NCBI GenBank assembly: GCA_022572905.1
Contig: JACZUZ010000169.1
Span: 1-5,495 of the forward strand
Source: Candidatus Zixiibacteriota bacterium
Lineage (GTDB): Bacteria; Zixibacteria; MSB-5A5; GN15; JACZUZ01
Length of the DNA: 5,495 nucleotides
Reading direction: 5' to 3'
Translations under genes and position numbers: made by a program
Shown here: positions 1-5,495 of the stretch, one piece after another
Layout of the letters: each line of letters starts with the position of its first letter
Position numbering within the stretch: position 1 is the first letter of the stretch
Notes under the pieces: model-generated
What the model was told of the DNA's origin: nothing
The model's database searches: none
What the model saw: only the letters and a program-made list of their open reading frames with translations

Positions 1-345
1 TTTAAACGAATATGGAAATTGGGCGAGAATCCCCGATAATGAATCAGACTCGCGAAACGCCCCAAGCGACGCCAGATATTCATCCCGCTTCCCCGCAGCT
101 TCGGCGCGTTGATGAGTGAAACTTGAGTGCGCTTTTACTACAAAGTCGAACCCTTGAGGAGCCTTTTTAACCATATTGCTCGCTACCGATGGATTGAAGA
201 TACGATAGTAGGTTGAGTTGATTTCTACTGTGTTGAAATGCGCGACATAGAAATCCAGCATTTTGCCTTTGGGAATATCAGATGGATAAAAAGTGCCTTT
301 CCAGTCGTCGAAACTGTAGCCGGAAGTGCCAATTCTGATATCCAT
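1..345 (-). CDS. DUF72 (YecE-like) family protein, 3' end cut by window edge
   Basis: Reading from an ATG at 345 down to base 1 gives 115 uninterrupted residues with no stop, so the C-terminal part lies outside the window. The translation starts MDIRIGTSGYSFDDWKGTFY and shows the usual DUF72 landmarks in order: IGTSGYSFDDWKGTFYP (residues 5-21), FNTVEINSTYYRIF (37-50), FDFVVKAHSSFTH (67-79) and GILAQFPYSF (105-114). DUF72 proteins usually have about 240-280 residues and are expected to fold as TIM barrels, so a little under half is present. The biochemical role of the family is not settled, and no reaction is assigned here. It lies 26 nt downstream of the zinc-ribbon gene on the same strand and may be the last part of the same transcript. 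No strong Shine-Dalgarno is visible before the ATG, only a purine-rich AGAGTAGA. The family call is firm. Confidence 0.93.
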   Translation of the reverse strand, partial: MDIRIGTSGYSFDDWKGTFYPSDIPKGKMLDFYVAHFNTVEINSTYYRIFNPSVASNMVKKAPQGFDFVVKAHSSFTHQRAEAAGKRDEYLASLGAFRESDSLSGILAQFPYSFK

Positions 346-371
346 TCTACTCTGCTAGCTTCTAAATTGAC

Positions 372-518
372 CTAACTTCCCTGCCCTTTGGGTTGTTCCG
401 GTCTGTCTTTGGAAGTTTGAAATTGCGCCTTCCCGCATTTGGGACATATCCACTTGCGGCGCTTATGAAAACTGCGCTTCTCTTCTTTCATGGCAGTACG
501 ACAGCGAGAGCATTTCAT
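372..518 (-). CDS. Small zinc-ribbon protein, 48 aa
   Basis: A short frame from ATG at 518 to TAG at 372-374 encodes 48 residues. It has two CxxC knuckles, CSRC at residues 3-6 and CPKC at about 30-33, separated by a strongly basic stretch (KEEKRSFHKRRK). The tail is polar, with Q, K and P. Four cysteines in this spacing are the pattern of a treble-clef or zinc-ribbon fold binding one Zn2+, and the basic linker would suit nucleic-acid or ribosome contact. That role is inference. No specific family is recognised. It lies 46 nt after the membrane gene that ends at 565 and 26 nt before the DUF72 gene, both on the same strand. The frame stays open upstream to a stop at 570-572, but no other ATG, GTG or TTG occurs, so the 518 start is the only standard choice. 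There is no Shine-Dalgarno; a small hairpin sits there instead. Confidence 0.75.
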   Translation of the reverse strand: MKCSRCRTAMKEEKRSFHKRRKWICPKCGKAQFQTSKDRPEQPKGQGS

Positions 519-520
519 AG

Positions 521-535
521 AACCGTTCAGCGGTT
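521..535 (-). promoter_or_regulatory. Stem-loop directly before the zinc-ribbon start codon
   Basis: On the minus strand the bases read AACCG-CTGAA-CGGTT, a perfect 5-bp stem with a 5-nt loop, ending only 2 nt before the ATG at 518. It occupies the place where a ribosome binding site would be. No T-run follows, so it does not look like an intrinsic terminator for the membrane gene ending at 565. It could be a translational control element, an RNA-processing site or chance; a 5-bp stem is weak evidence by itself. Confidence 0.35.
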
Positions 536-564
536 GAATTATTAGATTTGCTAAGCGATTGCGC

Positions 565-1182
565 CTAACCTATCACTCCCAACCAGTCACGCATTAAGAA
601 ATCGAGTCGCCCAATCAGAATCGACATTCTCGACATGACAGTATAGCCAAAAGTTGCTCCAAAGAAAATCATAAGGAAGTATGAACCTATTTTGGAGGAA
701 ACGGCCAGGGCGTTCGAACGGTGTACGCCGAAATAGAAGTATCCGAGAGTAGTTACAAATCCCACAAGCAAAACAATGGCAGAAAACATTTCAAAAGCCC
801 CGCTGGCGTCGTGGAAAACCGCAACGGTGGCCGAAAGTTGTTTAAATATTCGCGCTTCGAGCATTGCGGGTAAGGCCGCTCCCGCGCCTGCGCCAATCAT
901 GGCCGCCAGTGGAATTCCCGAAAGCCAGGCCCAACTACGTTTGAAACGAGAGAACATCAAGAGTCCAAGAACCAGCGCGACAACTAGCGCTAGGCGCCCG
1001 TCAATGAACAACGGAGTGTAGAGCCGGTCTATGATCGTTTGTTGCCAGTTTATTACCAAAGCATAGCCGACCGCCAGTCCCACCAGAAGTCGTTCGGCGA
1101 ATTTGTAGACCGGATTATCGCCGTAGAGGAACGAAAAAACCGCCAGAGTAAGAAGCGCTGAAATAGTGGTTGTTATATCCAC
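565..1182 (-). CDS. Six-helix integral membrane protein of the four-gene membrane module (205 aa)
   Basis: The chosen start is GTG at 1182, preceded by GAAGG at 1193-1189 with a 6-nt spacer. This is one base after the upstream gene's stop (1186-1184), giving 205 residues. A longer frame up to 1230 exists, but its extra residues are upstream coding sequence read in another frame. About six hydrophobic helices are visible (roughly 3-20, 31-50, 63-78, 84-104, 131-151, 167-190). Conserved-looking segments are YGDNPVYKFAERLLVGLAVGY (20-40) and a C-terminal FGATFGYTVMSR (174-185) followed by GRLDFLMRDWLG (191-202). I recall similar segments in uncharacterised bacterial membrane proteins but know no family name. 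Positive loops (YKFAER, RFKRSW, HRSN) suggest both ends face outward, which is a positive-inside inference. Function is unknown; it probably forms a complex with the three preceding gene products. Confidence 0.85.
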   Translation of the reverse strand: MDITTTISALLTLAVFSFLYGDNPVYKFAERLLVGLAVGYALVINWQQTIIDRLYTPLFIDGRLALVVALVLGLLMFSRFKRSWAWLSGIPLAAMIGAGAGAALPAMLEARIFKQLSATVAVFHDASGAFEMFSAIVLLVGFVTTLGYFYFGVHRSNALAVSSKIGSYFLMIFFGATFGYTVMSRMSILIGRLDFLMRDWLGVIG

Positions 1183-1183
1183 T

Positions 1184-2005
1184 CTACACCTTCTTCTTTC
1201 GCGAGCGCAGATAGCTGATATTCCCGACAATGAGTATCAAAACAATAAATATATGCGCCGCCGTTTGCGCGAGCATGGCTCTGCTTCCACCACCATCCAC
1301 ATTCAGCAAAGATTCATATTCCGCCGCCCCGCGCAGGCCTCCCAGAATGGAATGGAGTTGGCCGGACGTTACATACGGATCATAGCTTGTTACCATAGAC
1401 GCTGCCAAGGCCGAAAGAACTATCAGCTCATACTTCGCCGCGCCATATTCAATCCAATGCGAGGGGTACGATCCGTCCGCTATTGTTATTACTCCAACGA
1501 CGTCAGAGTAGCGATCCGCTGACATTATTGGAAGATCGGACGTTTTAGTTCCGTAGAAATCAAATGGGAACACAAACGAGAATGACTTCCCCATACCCAG
1601 AATTGTAGCGCGCGGTTCCGGTTTGAACCCCAGGAACACGAAGTCTGTTCCGTATGTCTTTTTATTTTCCTCGCCCAGACGACGCAAGAGGCTCGCTCCG
1701 AGACCGGCCCCTTCGGGAAACAGTGATATCGCTATGATTTTGACGTCGCGCTTCAGGAGATGAGACACTACCGCTATAGCCAGCGGTTTCATCTCCGGAA
1801 ACGAGGCGCTTTCATGGTCAAATGAAATTAATATTGTAGAACCCGGTTTTATGTTTTCGATGAAAGAAAACATAGATTTAGTCCCGACAGATGGAGTGAC
1901 TTCAGGTTGAAATGGCAGAAGCAGGCCAATTGTTATCGACAGAAATACGCCGCTGAATATCAGCCGTCGAGTTTTTTGCGCGCGTCTTGTTTGGGTGTCG
2001 CTCAT
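1184..2005 (-). CDS. Double-anchored membrane protein with predicted extracytoplasmic alpha/beta domain (273 aa)
   Basis: The start is ATG at 2005, inside an ATGA overlap with the preceding gene's stop and preceded by GGGAG at 2014-2010. A frame running up to 2128 would add 41 basic residues wholly inside the upstream gene and is rejected. Layout: a basic N-terminus (RRAQKTRR), one helix at about 15-33, a soluble domain at about 35-245, a second helix at about 249-266, and a basic tail RSRKKKV. By the positive-inside rule both ends are cytoplasmic and the soluble domain is outside. That domain alternates predicted strands and helices (TILISFDHE, then KPLAIAVVSHLLKR, then DVKIIAISLFPEG), like a Rossmann-type fold. 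Conserved-looking motifs are SFDHE (61-65), YGTDFVFLGFKPE (118-130), WIEY (184-187), and DPYVTSGQL (209-217) followed by GGLRGAAEYE (222-231). I recall this pattern in uncharacterised proteins, without a name. No catalytic residue can be assigned. Confidence 0.87.
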   Translation of the reverse strand: MSDTQTRRAQKTRRLIFSGVFLSITIGLLLPFQPEVTPSVGTKSMFSFIENIKPGSTILISFDHESASFPEMKPLAIAVVSHLLKRDVKIIAISLFPEGAGLGASLLRRLGEENKKTYGTDFVFLGFKPEPRATILGMGKSFSFVFPFDFYGTKTSDLPIMSADRYSDVVGVITIADGSYPSHWIEYGAAKYELIVLSALAASMVTSYDPYVTSGQLHSILGGLRGAAEYESLLNVDGGGSRAMLAQTAAHIFIVLILIVGNISYLRSRKKKV

Positions 2006-2619
2006 CGTTCTCCCAGGTATGTTCTCTCGACACCGAATATGACCCGCAGAGACGTGGTGACCGAACCCAGGCCGATGCCGATCAGGACGGCGCGTTTGGC
2101 TGATGTTGACGGGAAATCTCGGATCCATTGAATTAGTTCATCGAATCCACCCCACACAAATTCACCCATTGGCGCTCGGCCGATTATGACAATCAACGCT
2201 ACCAGCAAGAGGATTATTGATTGCGCGTTGCGCGCTCGAAATCCTCTGAACGCCGCCGAAGCGACAAAGAACGCCAAAAGAGCAAAAACGCTGGACTGCA
2301 TAGGCGCCTGCACATTCTCAAACATCCATTGGAAATATGAATTCGGTTGTAATCCGTCGATCATGGCCAGAGTTGGCATGAGCAGAGCGCCGAATATCAA
2401 TACGCCATTATAGAACGGTTCTTCCCCGCGAGAAATTTTTCGGGACGCAACTGATATGAACGAGACGACTCCGACCAGAAGTCCGAACGCGAAGATAATT
2501 TGCCAATAGTCAATTAAGGTGAAATGAAGCATTGAACGGCTTTCGCTGTCCTCGAACCATAAGGCGAACATGAGAACGCCAAAAACGAACGACACTGATA
2601 TGGGCAGAAATTTTCGCAT
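2002..2619 (-). CDS. Six-helix integral membrane protein of the four-gene membrane module (205 aa)
   Basis: ATG at 2619 to TGA at 2004-2002 gives 205 residues. The stop overlaps the next gene's start by four bases (ATGA), which points to translational coupling. The gap to the preceding gene is 23 nt; AAGAG lies 3 nt before the ATG and is a poor, too-close ribosome site. Hydrophobic segments fall at about 3-21, 37-58, 71-89, 107-126, 132-148 and 176-196. Polar signatures are FRGFRARN (124-131), GEFVWGGFDELIQWIRDFP (152-170) before the last helix, and a C-terminal SLRVIFGVERTYLG (190-203). The N-terminus (MRK) and the C-terminus (RTYLGER) are both likely cytoplasmic. No enzymatic or transport motif is recognised. 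It has the same length and helix count as the product of 565-1182, but I see no convincing sequence similarity between them. Best described as a conserved unknown membrane subunit. Confidence 0.9.
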   Translation of the reverse strand: MRKFLPISVSFVFGVLMFALWFEDSESRSMLHFTLIDYWQIIFAFGLLVGVVSFISVASRKISRGEEPFYNGVLIFGALLMPTLAMIDGLQPNSYFQWMFENVQAPMQSSVFALLAFFVASAAFRGFRARNAQSIILLLVALIVIIGRAPMGEFVWGGFDELIQWIRDFPSTSAKRAVLIGIGLGSVTTSLRVIFGVERTYLGER

Positions 2620-2642
2620 CCACTCTTATTGGTTGACAAGCC

Positions 2643-3398
2643 CTACAGTTTCCACCATGAGCTTTCGGGAAAAAACAAGGCGCTCAAAATCCCAAGCGCC
2701 ACAAACGATACGCAGAGTATTCGCATTATGTCCTGCGCCCAGACAGAGGCGAGGGTGGCTTCATTGCCCGACAAATAACCGGAGGCGGCGAATAGCTCCT
2801 CGCCAAAAAGTGTGTAATCACAGGCGATCAGGAAAAAGGCAAGTTGAATGGTGGAGTCGGTTCCGGCTATCTGCACTGCGCCGACTGCCGCTCCGGATTC
2901 GGCCAGAATCAAGGACTCGGCTTCGAACGTACCCAGCAAAAATATCGAGGCCGGTTTTTTGCGGACTATTTCCCCTTCCACTCCGGCGGCGTAGCCAAAT
3001 TGGGAGGAACTCACATAATAAATATTGTCGGGGTTGAATCTGTCTATCTTGCCGACCCTGCTGTATGATTCGCGCACGACTTCCTGTGCGGTGGCCATGA
3101 TAATCGGATCATGGGTGGGATAAATCAGCTCGCAATTATACTCAGCCGTCTTTTCGGCGACAACGGAAAGAATGTTCATCGAGGCGATTGTGGTGGGCCT
3201 CTGGATATCACCGCCATAGCCCGGAGTATAGAGAATCGGCCGACCCATCTCAGCGGCGCGTCCTACGGCATCTTCCAGAGCCTTAATTCCGGCTATTTCG
3301 CGCAGATGGTATTTTCGGCCACGATGTATGAGCCGCGCTGTCCAGAATGTTACCAGCCCGGCAACTATGGTAGCCAGAATCGTTATTAATGAATCCAC
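2643..3398 (-). CDS. DUF6754-like membrane protein, first gene of the membrane module (251 aa)
   Basis: The first gene of the minus-strand string runs from GTG at 3398 to TAG at 2645-2643. An ATG 13 nt upstream of the GTG is out of frame and no other in-frame start is near, so GTG is preferred despite only a weak GGAA about 13 nt upstream. Layout: an N-terminal helix (about 2-22), a basic stretch RLIHRGRKYHLR (22-33), a soluble domain (about 38-185), and a C-terminal helix (about 227-246). The basic stretch after helix 1 places the soluble domain in the cytoplasm. That domain alternates strands and helices (RPILYTPG, NCELIYPTHD, NIYYVSS, ASIFLLGTF, AVQIAGT), like a Rossmann-type fold. Signature segments are GRAAEMGRPILYTPG (46-60), GEELFAASGYLSG (199-211) and AQDIMRIL (221-228). 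These match my memory of DUF6754 proteins from Chloroflexota and others; the name should be confirmed by profile search. Function is unknown. Confidence 0.88.
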   Translation of the reverse strand: MDSLITILATIVAGLVTFWTARLIHRGRKYHLREIAGIKALEDAVGRAAEMGRPILYTPGYGGDIQRPTTIASMNILSVVAEKTAEYNCELIYPTHDPIIMATAQEVVRESYSRVGKIDRFNPDNIYYVSSSQFGYAAGVEGEIVRKKPASIFLLGTFEAESLILAESGAAVGAVQIAGTDSTIQLAFFLIACDYTLFGEELFAASGYLSGNEATLASVWAQDIMRILCVSFVALGILSALFFPESSWWKL

Positions 3399-3501
3399 TG
3401 TGCGCAGCCATTTCCAAAAATTTCGTATATTCGACGATCTTCAATCATAGATAATCAAACAACCACTTCCTCGACGTATTTTTCAACTAAAAGTATGTGA
3501 G

Positions 3502-3567
3502 GAGAATAGATTACCGTCGTCGGAGGCAAAACATTGGTTGACATCGACCTATCGCGACTCTATTCTC
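3502..3567. repeat. 9-bp perfect inverted repeat, possible operator
   Basis: GAGAATAGA at 3502-3510 is repeated as its exact reverse complement TCTATTCTC at 3559-3567, with 48 bases between. The right arm contains the -10 hexamer of the rightward promoter. The left arm places the same TATTCT on the minus strand, facing the membrane module. It may be an operator bound by one regulator, mirrored promoter cores, or coincidence. Confidence 0.4.
3538..3566 (+). promoter_or_regulatory. Sigma70-type promoter for the solute-binding protein operon
   Basis: A perfect -35 box TTGACA at 3538-3543 is followed, after exactly 17 bases, by TATTCT at 3561-3566, which matches TATAAT at four of six positions. 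Transcription would start near 3573 and leave a leader of about 30 nt before the ATG at 3603. Position, spacing and orientation all fit the gene downstream. An 8-bp palindrome TCTCGAGA (3564-3571) overlaps the -10 and the start region. Confidence 0.7.
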
Positions 3568-3602
3568 GAGAGCGACGGACGTAGACTGAAAGATCGACGA
3601 AA

Positions 3603-4934
3603 ATGATTAGAAAAAACACTATGGCTGAAATCAATAAGTTCCTGAATGCATTAGCTGGCTTCCTGATACTGGTGGCGATTCTTACTCTAGCGCCCGGCTG
3701 TGATAATAAGAGCGAGGAATCGTCTGAGGGATCAAAGAAAACACAAGTAACGGAGTTGATTGACGAAACCGTCGGCGAGTCGGTCGAAATCGATTGGTGG
3801 CAGTTCTGGAGCGATCCGGGAATAAAACCAACTATCAAACTGATGATCGAGGAGTTCGAGAGCCAAAACCCGAACATAAAAGTAAATGTTACCGATCTGA
3901 CCTGGGACAACGGACATGATAAGCTGGTTATTTCCCTGGCGGCCGGAGCCGGACCAGATTTATTTGAGCTCGGCTCGGATTGGGTGCCTGAATTCGCAGC
4001 CAACAATCGCCTAGCTAATCTGGAAGCGAATCTGAGAACCCGAATGCCGGATTTCTTGGGATGGGAATCCGCCAGCAAGGACGGAGCCGTATTCGGCCAC
4101 CCCTGGATACTCGGTTCAAGAGTTCTTTTCTACAATCGCGATCTGATGATCCAGGCGGGCTATACCGATTCTTTTCCACCAATGGCGCTTAAGGAGTTCT
4201 CAAGTTTGTGTTTTAAGATAGATTCACTTTCTCCTAAAATTTATGGCTGGGGTTCAAACGCCGCCGAAAAACACAGACTATATAAGAAGTTTCTGCCGTT
4301 TTTCTGGACTCTCGGCGGGGAGCTGTTTTCCGAAAACAATGAATACTGCGTAATATCTTCTCAGTTTGGTGTTGCAGCTCTTAAGGCCTATCACAAACTT
4401 CATCTTGGCTGCAGTATGGTAGACACTCAGCGCCGCCTTGATGACGCATTTTTGAAAGGTACTTTAGGCGTGGTTTTTTCAGGCGAATGGTTGCTTAAGC
4501 GCATTTACAATGAAAAGCCCGACCTCAATTTTGTGACCGGAGTGTTCCCGGGGAAATCATTTCCGGGCACGTCGTTCATGGGCGGAGAATATCTGGTCAT
4601 AAACGCGGATAGCGACAAAAAGGGCGCCGCGCTAAGACTGTTGAAGTTTATTACCAATCCGGAAAACCAGATCCGATTCTGCAAAGCTAATTATTCAACT
4701 TGCCCATCGAGCATTGAAGCGGCTAAAGATTCGTTCTTCACGAGTGATCCCAATATTCAGGTCTTTGTTAAGCAGTTGCGAAGCGCCAAGGCTCCCCCAT
4801 TTGAACCAACCTGGGTGTATATCGAAGAGCAGATTGAAAAAGCCGTGGAGCGTGTTCTTTTTGAGGACGTAGCGCCGGAGATAGCGCTGCATGAGGCTCG
4901 CGAAGCAATACAGTTAATCAGTCGCGGCAATTAG
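3603..4934 (+). CDS. Extracellular solute-binding lipoprotein, ABC importer family 1 (sugar type)
   Basis: This 443-residue protein would capture a substrate outside the membrane and deliver it to the permease encoded next. The N-terminus is a signal sequence with a basic start (MIRKN), a hydrophobic core (about 13-30) and Cys33 in LAPGC, followed by a Ser/Glu/Lys linker. This is a lipoprotein pattern, although Pro at -2 and Ala at -3 are unusual. The mature part reads like SBP_bac_1: strand VEIDWWQFW (61-69), helix KLMIEEFESQNPNIKV (79-94), AAGAGPDLFELGSDWVPEFA (113-132), GHPWILGSRVLFYNRDLMIQAG (165-186), FFWTLGGELF (233-242), FLKGTLGVVFSGEW (283-296), FMGGEYLVI (325-333) and a helical tail. 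ATG 3603 is preferred over ATG 3621 because it supplies the basic n-region; neither has a good Shine-Dalgarno. Length is normal. Substrate is unknown; the Trp-rich segments suit carbohydrate stacking. Confidence 0.94.
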   Translation: MIRKNTMAEINKFLNALAGFLILVAILTLAPGCDNKSEESSEGSKKTQVTELIDETVGESVEIDWWQFWSDPGIKPTIKLMIEEFESQNPNIKVNVTDLTWDNGHDKLVISLAAGAGPDLFELGSDWVPEFAANNRLANLEANLRTRMPDFLGWESASKDGAVFGHPWILGSRVLFYNRDLMIQAGYTDSFPPMALKEFSSLCFKIDSLSPKIYGWGSNAAEKHRLYKKFLPFFWTLGGELFSENNEYCVISSQFGVAALKAYHKLHLGCSMVDTQRRLDDAFLKGTLGVVFSGEWLLKRIYNEKPDLNFVTGVFPGKSFPGTSFMGGEYLVINADSDKKGAALRLLKFITNPENQIRFCKANYSTCPSSIEAAKDSFFTSDPNIQVFVKQLRSAKAPPFEPTWVYIEEQIEKAVERVLFEDVAPEIALHEAREAIQLISRGN

Positions 4935-4962
4935 GACAACCAAAAGCGTGTTTGGGCGAGGA

Positions 4963-5495
4963 ATGTCGGTTACCCACGATTATCGCAACAAAGGCGGACT
5001 GGCGCTATCAAGCCCCTGGACAATCAGTCTCGCCCTTTTCTGGCTCTTTCCACTATTATATTCGCTCGCTCTGAGTTTCAGCGATTACAATCTCCTGCGG
5101 CCGGATTTTAACTGGATCGGCTTTGAAAATTATCGCAATCTCCTCCAAAGCTATGATTTTCTTTCGGCGCTGAAGAATACGGCGATTTTTACATTCGGTA
5201 CAATTCCGTTCACTCAAACTATAGCGATCCTTCTGGCGCTACTGGTGAACCGCAGTTTTCCCGGACAAGGATTCTTCCGTAGCGCTTTCTTTATTCCGTC
5301 CATCACTTCCATGGTCGTCGTGGCGCTTATTTTCACGAATCTTTATAGCCGAGGCGGATATATCCACGCGCTGGCGTCACTCTGCGGTTTCTCTCCTCCC
5401 GAGTTCGGATTTCTCCTCGATTCGGGTAGCGCTCTCTATTCAATAATGGCCATGGATATCTGGATGGCGTCCGGTTATTTTATGCTCCTGGCATT
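4963..5495 (+). CDS. MalF/UgpA-type ABC sugar permease, 3' end cut by window edge
   Basis: ATG at 4963 opens a frame running off the window after 177 residues; the family usually has about 290. It forms half of the membrane channel that accepts substrate from the lipoprotein encoded 28 nt upstream. Visible helices are about 17-38, 72-94, 107-127 and 158 to the edge. Family hallmarks are SFSDYNLL (38-45) with WIGFENYRNL (51-60), FLSALKNTAIF (66-76) and RSAFFIPSITSMVVVALIF (106-124). The EAA loop that contacts the ATPase lies beyond the edge. The start is ambiguous: GAGG lies only 1 nt before the ATG, whereas an in-frame GTG at 4948, adding MFGRG, has AGGA at 4933-4936 about 11 nt upstream. A second permease (MalG type) would be expected next; the ATPase may be encoded elsewhere. 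Confidence 0.93.
   Translation, partial: MSVTHDYRNKGGLALSSPWTISLALFWLFPLLYSLALSFSDYNLLRPDFNWIGFENYRNLLQSYDFLSALKNTAIFTFGTIPFTQTIAILLALLVNRSFPGQGFFRSAFFIPSITSMVVVALIFTNLYSRGGYIHALASLCGFSPPEFGFLLDSGSALYSIMAMDIWMASGYFMLLA

Larger units (their letters stand above)
3399..3602. other. Divergent intergenic region between membrane module and ABC importer operon
   Basis: This 204-bp stretch separates the leftward membrane module from the rightward importer operon and must hold promoters for both. The rightward promoter is clear and is annotated separately. For the leftward side no matched -35/-10 pair stands out. A TATGAT occurs on the minus strand near 3444-3449 without a partner -35. A TATTCT at 3508-3503 has only a poor TTTGCC about 16 nt upstream. 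No open frame worth calling and no terminator were found here. Confidence 0.7.

Noticed and set aside
521..535. Hairpin considered as an intrinsic terminator of the membrane module
   Set aside because: The stem is only 5 bp, no T-run follows on the minus strand, and it ends 2 nt before a start codon.
1183..1230. Upstream extension of the 565-1182 gene by 16 residues
   Set aside because: The extra residues are the end of the upstream gene in another frame; GTG 1182 has a well-placed GAAGG.
1166..1522. Plus-strand open frame of 118 codons
   Set aside because: Antisense to the conserved membrane module; Arg-rich, shadow-like composition with no domain.
2006..2128. Upstream extension of the 1184-2005 gene by 41 residues
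   Set aside because: It lies inside the preceding gene, reads as low-complexity basic sequence, and the ATG at 2005 has both a Shine-Dalgarno and an ATGA overlap.
2570..3037. Plus-strand open frame of 155 codons
   Set aside because: Antisense to the DUF6754-like gene; extremely Arg/Pro-rich, typical of an opposite-strand shadow.
3564..3571. TCTCGAGA palindrome as an independent operator
   Set aside because: Eight bases are too short to support alone; noted only as overlapping the -10 region.
3560..4078. Minus-strand open frame of 172 codons opposite the solute-binding protein
   Set aside because: It is antisense to a clear family protein, has no recognisable motif and would overlap the importer promoter.
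1..5495. CRISPR array, tRNA, IS element or phage-defence system
   Set aside because: No direct-repeat array, cloverleaf, transposase, terminal repeats, or nuclease or toxin motifs were seen on either strand.

Overview
This is a bacterial chromosome fragment of middling G+C with dense, operon-like gene packing. A lipoprotein-type signal sequence and a sigma70-like promoter fit a bacterium. The combination of a DUF6754-like membrane protein, three unnamed co-transcribed membrane proteins and a MalF-type transporter suggests an uncultured lineage such as the FCB group or Zixibacteria. That placement is impression only, because no taxonomic marker is present.

The left two thirds (about 1-3398) is one minus-strand gene string. 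In transcription order it holds: a DUF6754-like protein (3398-2643); a six-helix membrane protein (2619-2002); a double-anchored protein with a predicted alpha/beta domain outside the membrane (2005-1184); a second six-helix membrane protein (1182-565); a 48-residue zinc-ribbon protein (518-372); and a DUF72/YecE-like protein cut by the window edge (345-1). The first four genes are very tightly packed (23 nt gap, 4 nt overlap, 1 nt gap) and look like one membrane complex of unknown function. This module is the most interesting content of the window.

A 204-bp intergenic region (3399-3602) separates the divergent transcription units. It carries a convincing plus-strand promoter (TTGACA-N17-TATTCT) and a 9-bp inverted repeat, one arm of which covers that -10 box.

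The right third (3603-5495, plus strand) starts an ABC importer operon: a family 1 extracellular solute-binding lipoprotein (3603-4934), then the first MalF/UgpA-type permease subunit (4963 to the window edge). The second permease and any ATPase would lie beyond the edge. The substrate is probably a carbohydrate by family, but the sequence does not show which one.

There are no tRNA, rRNA, CRISPR or insertion-sequence features, and no gene-free stretch exceeds 300 bases.
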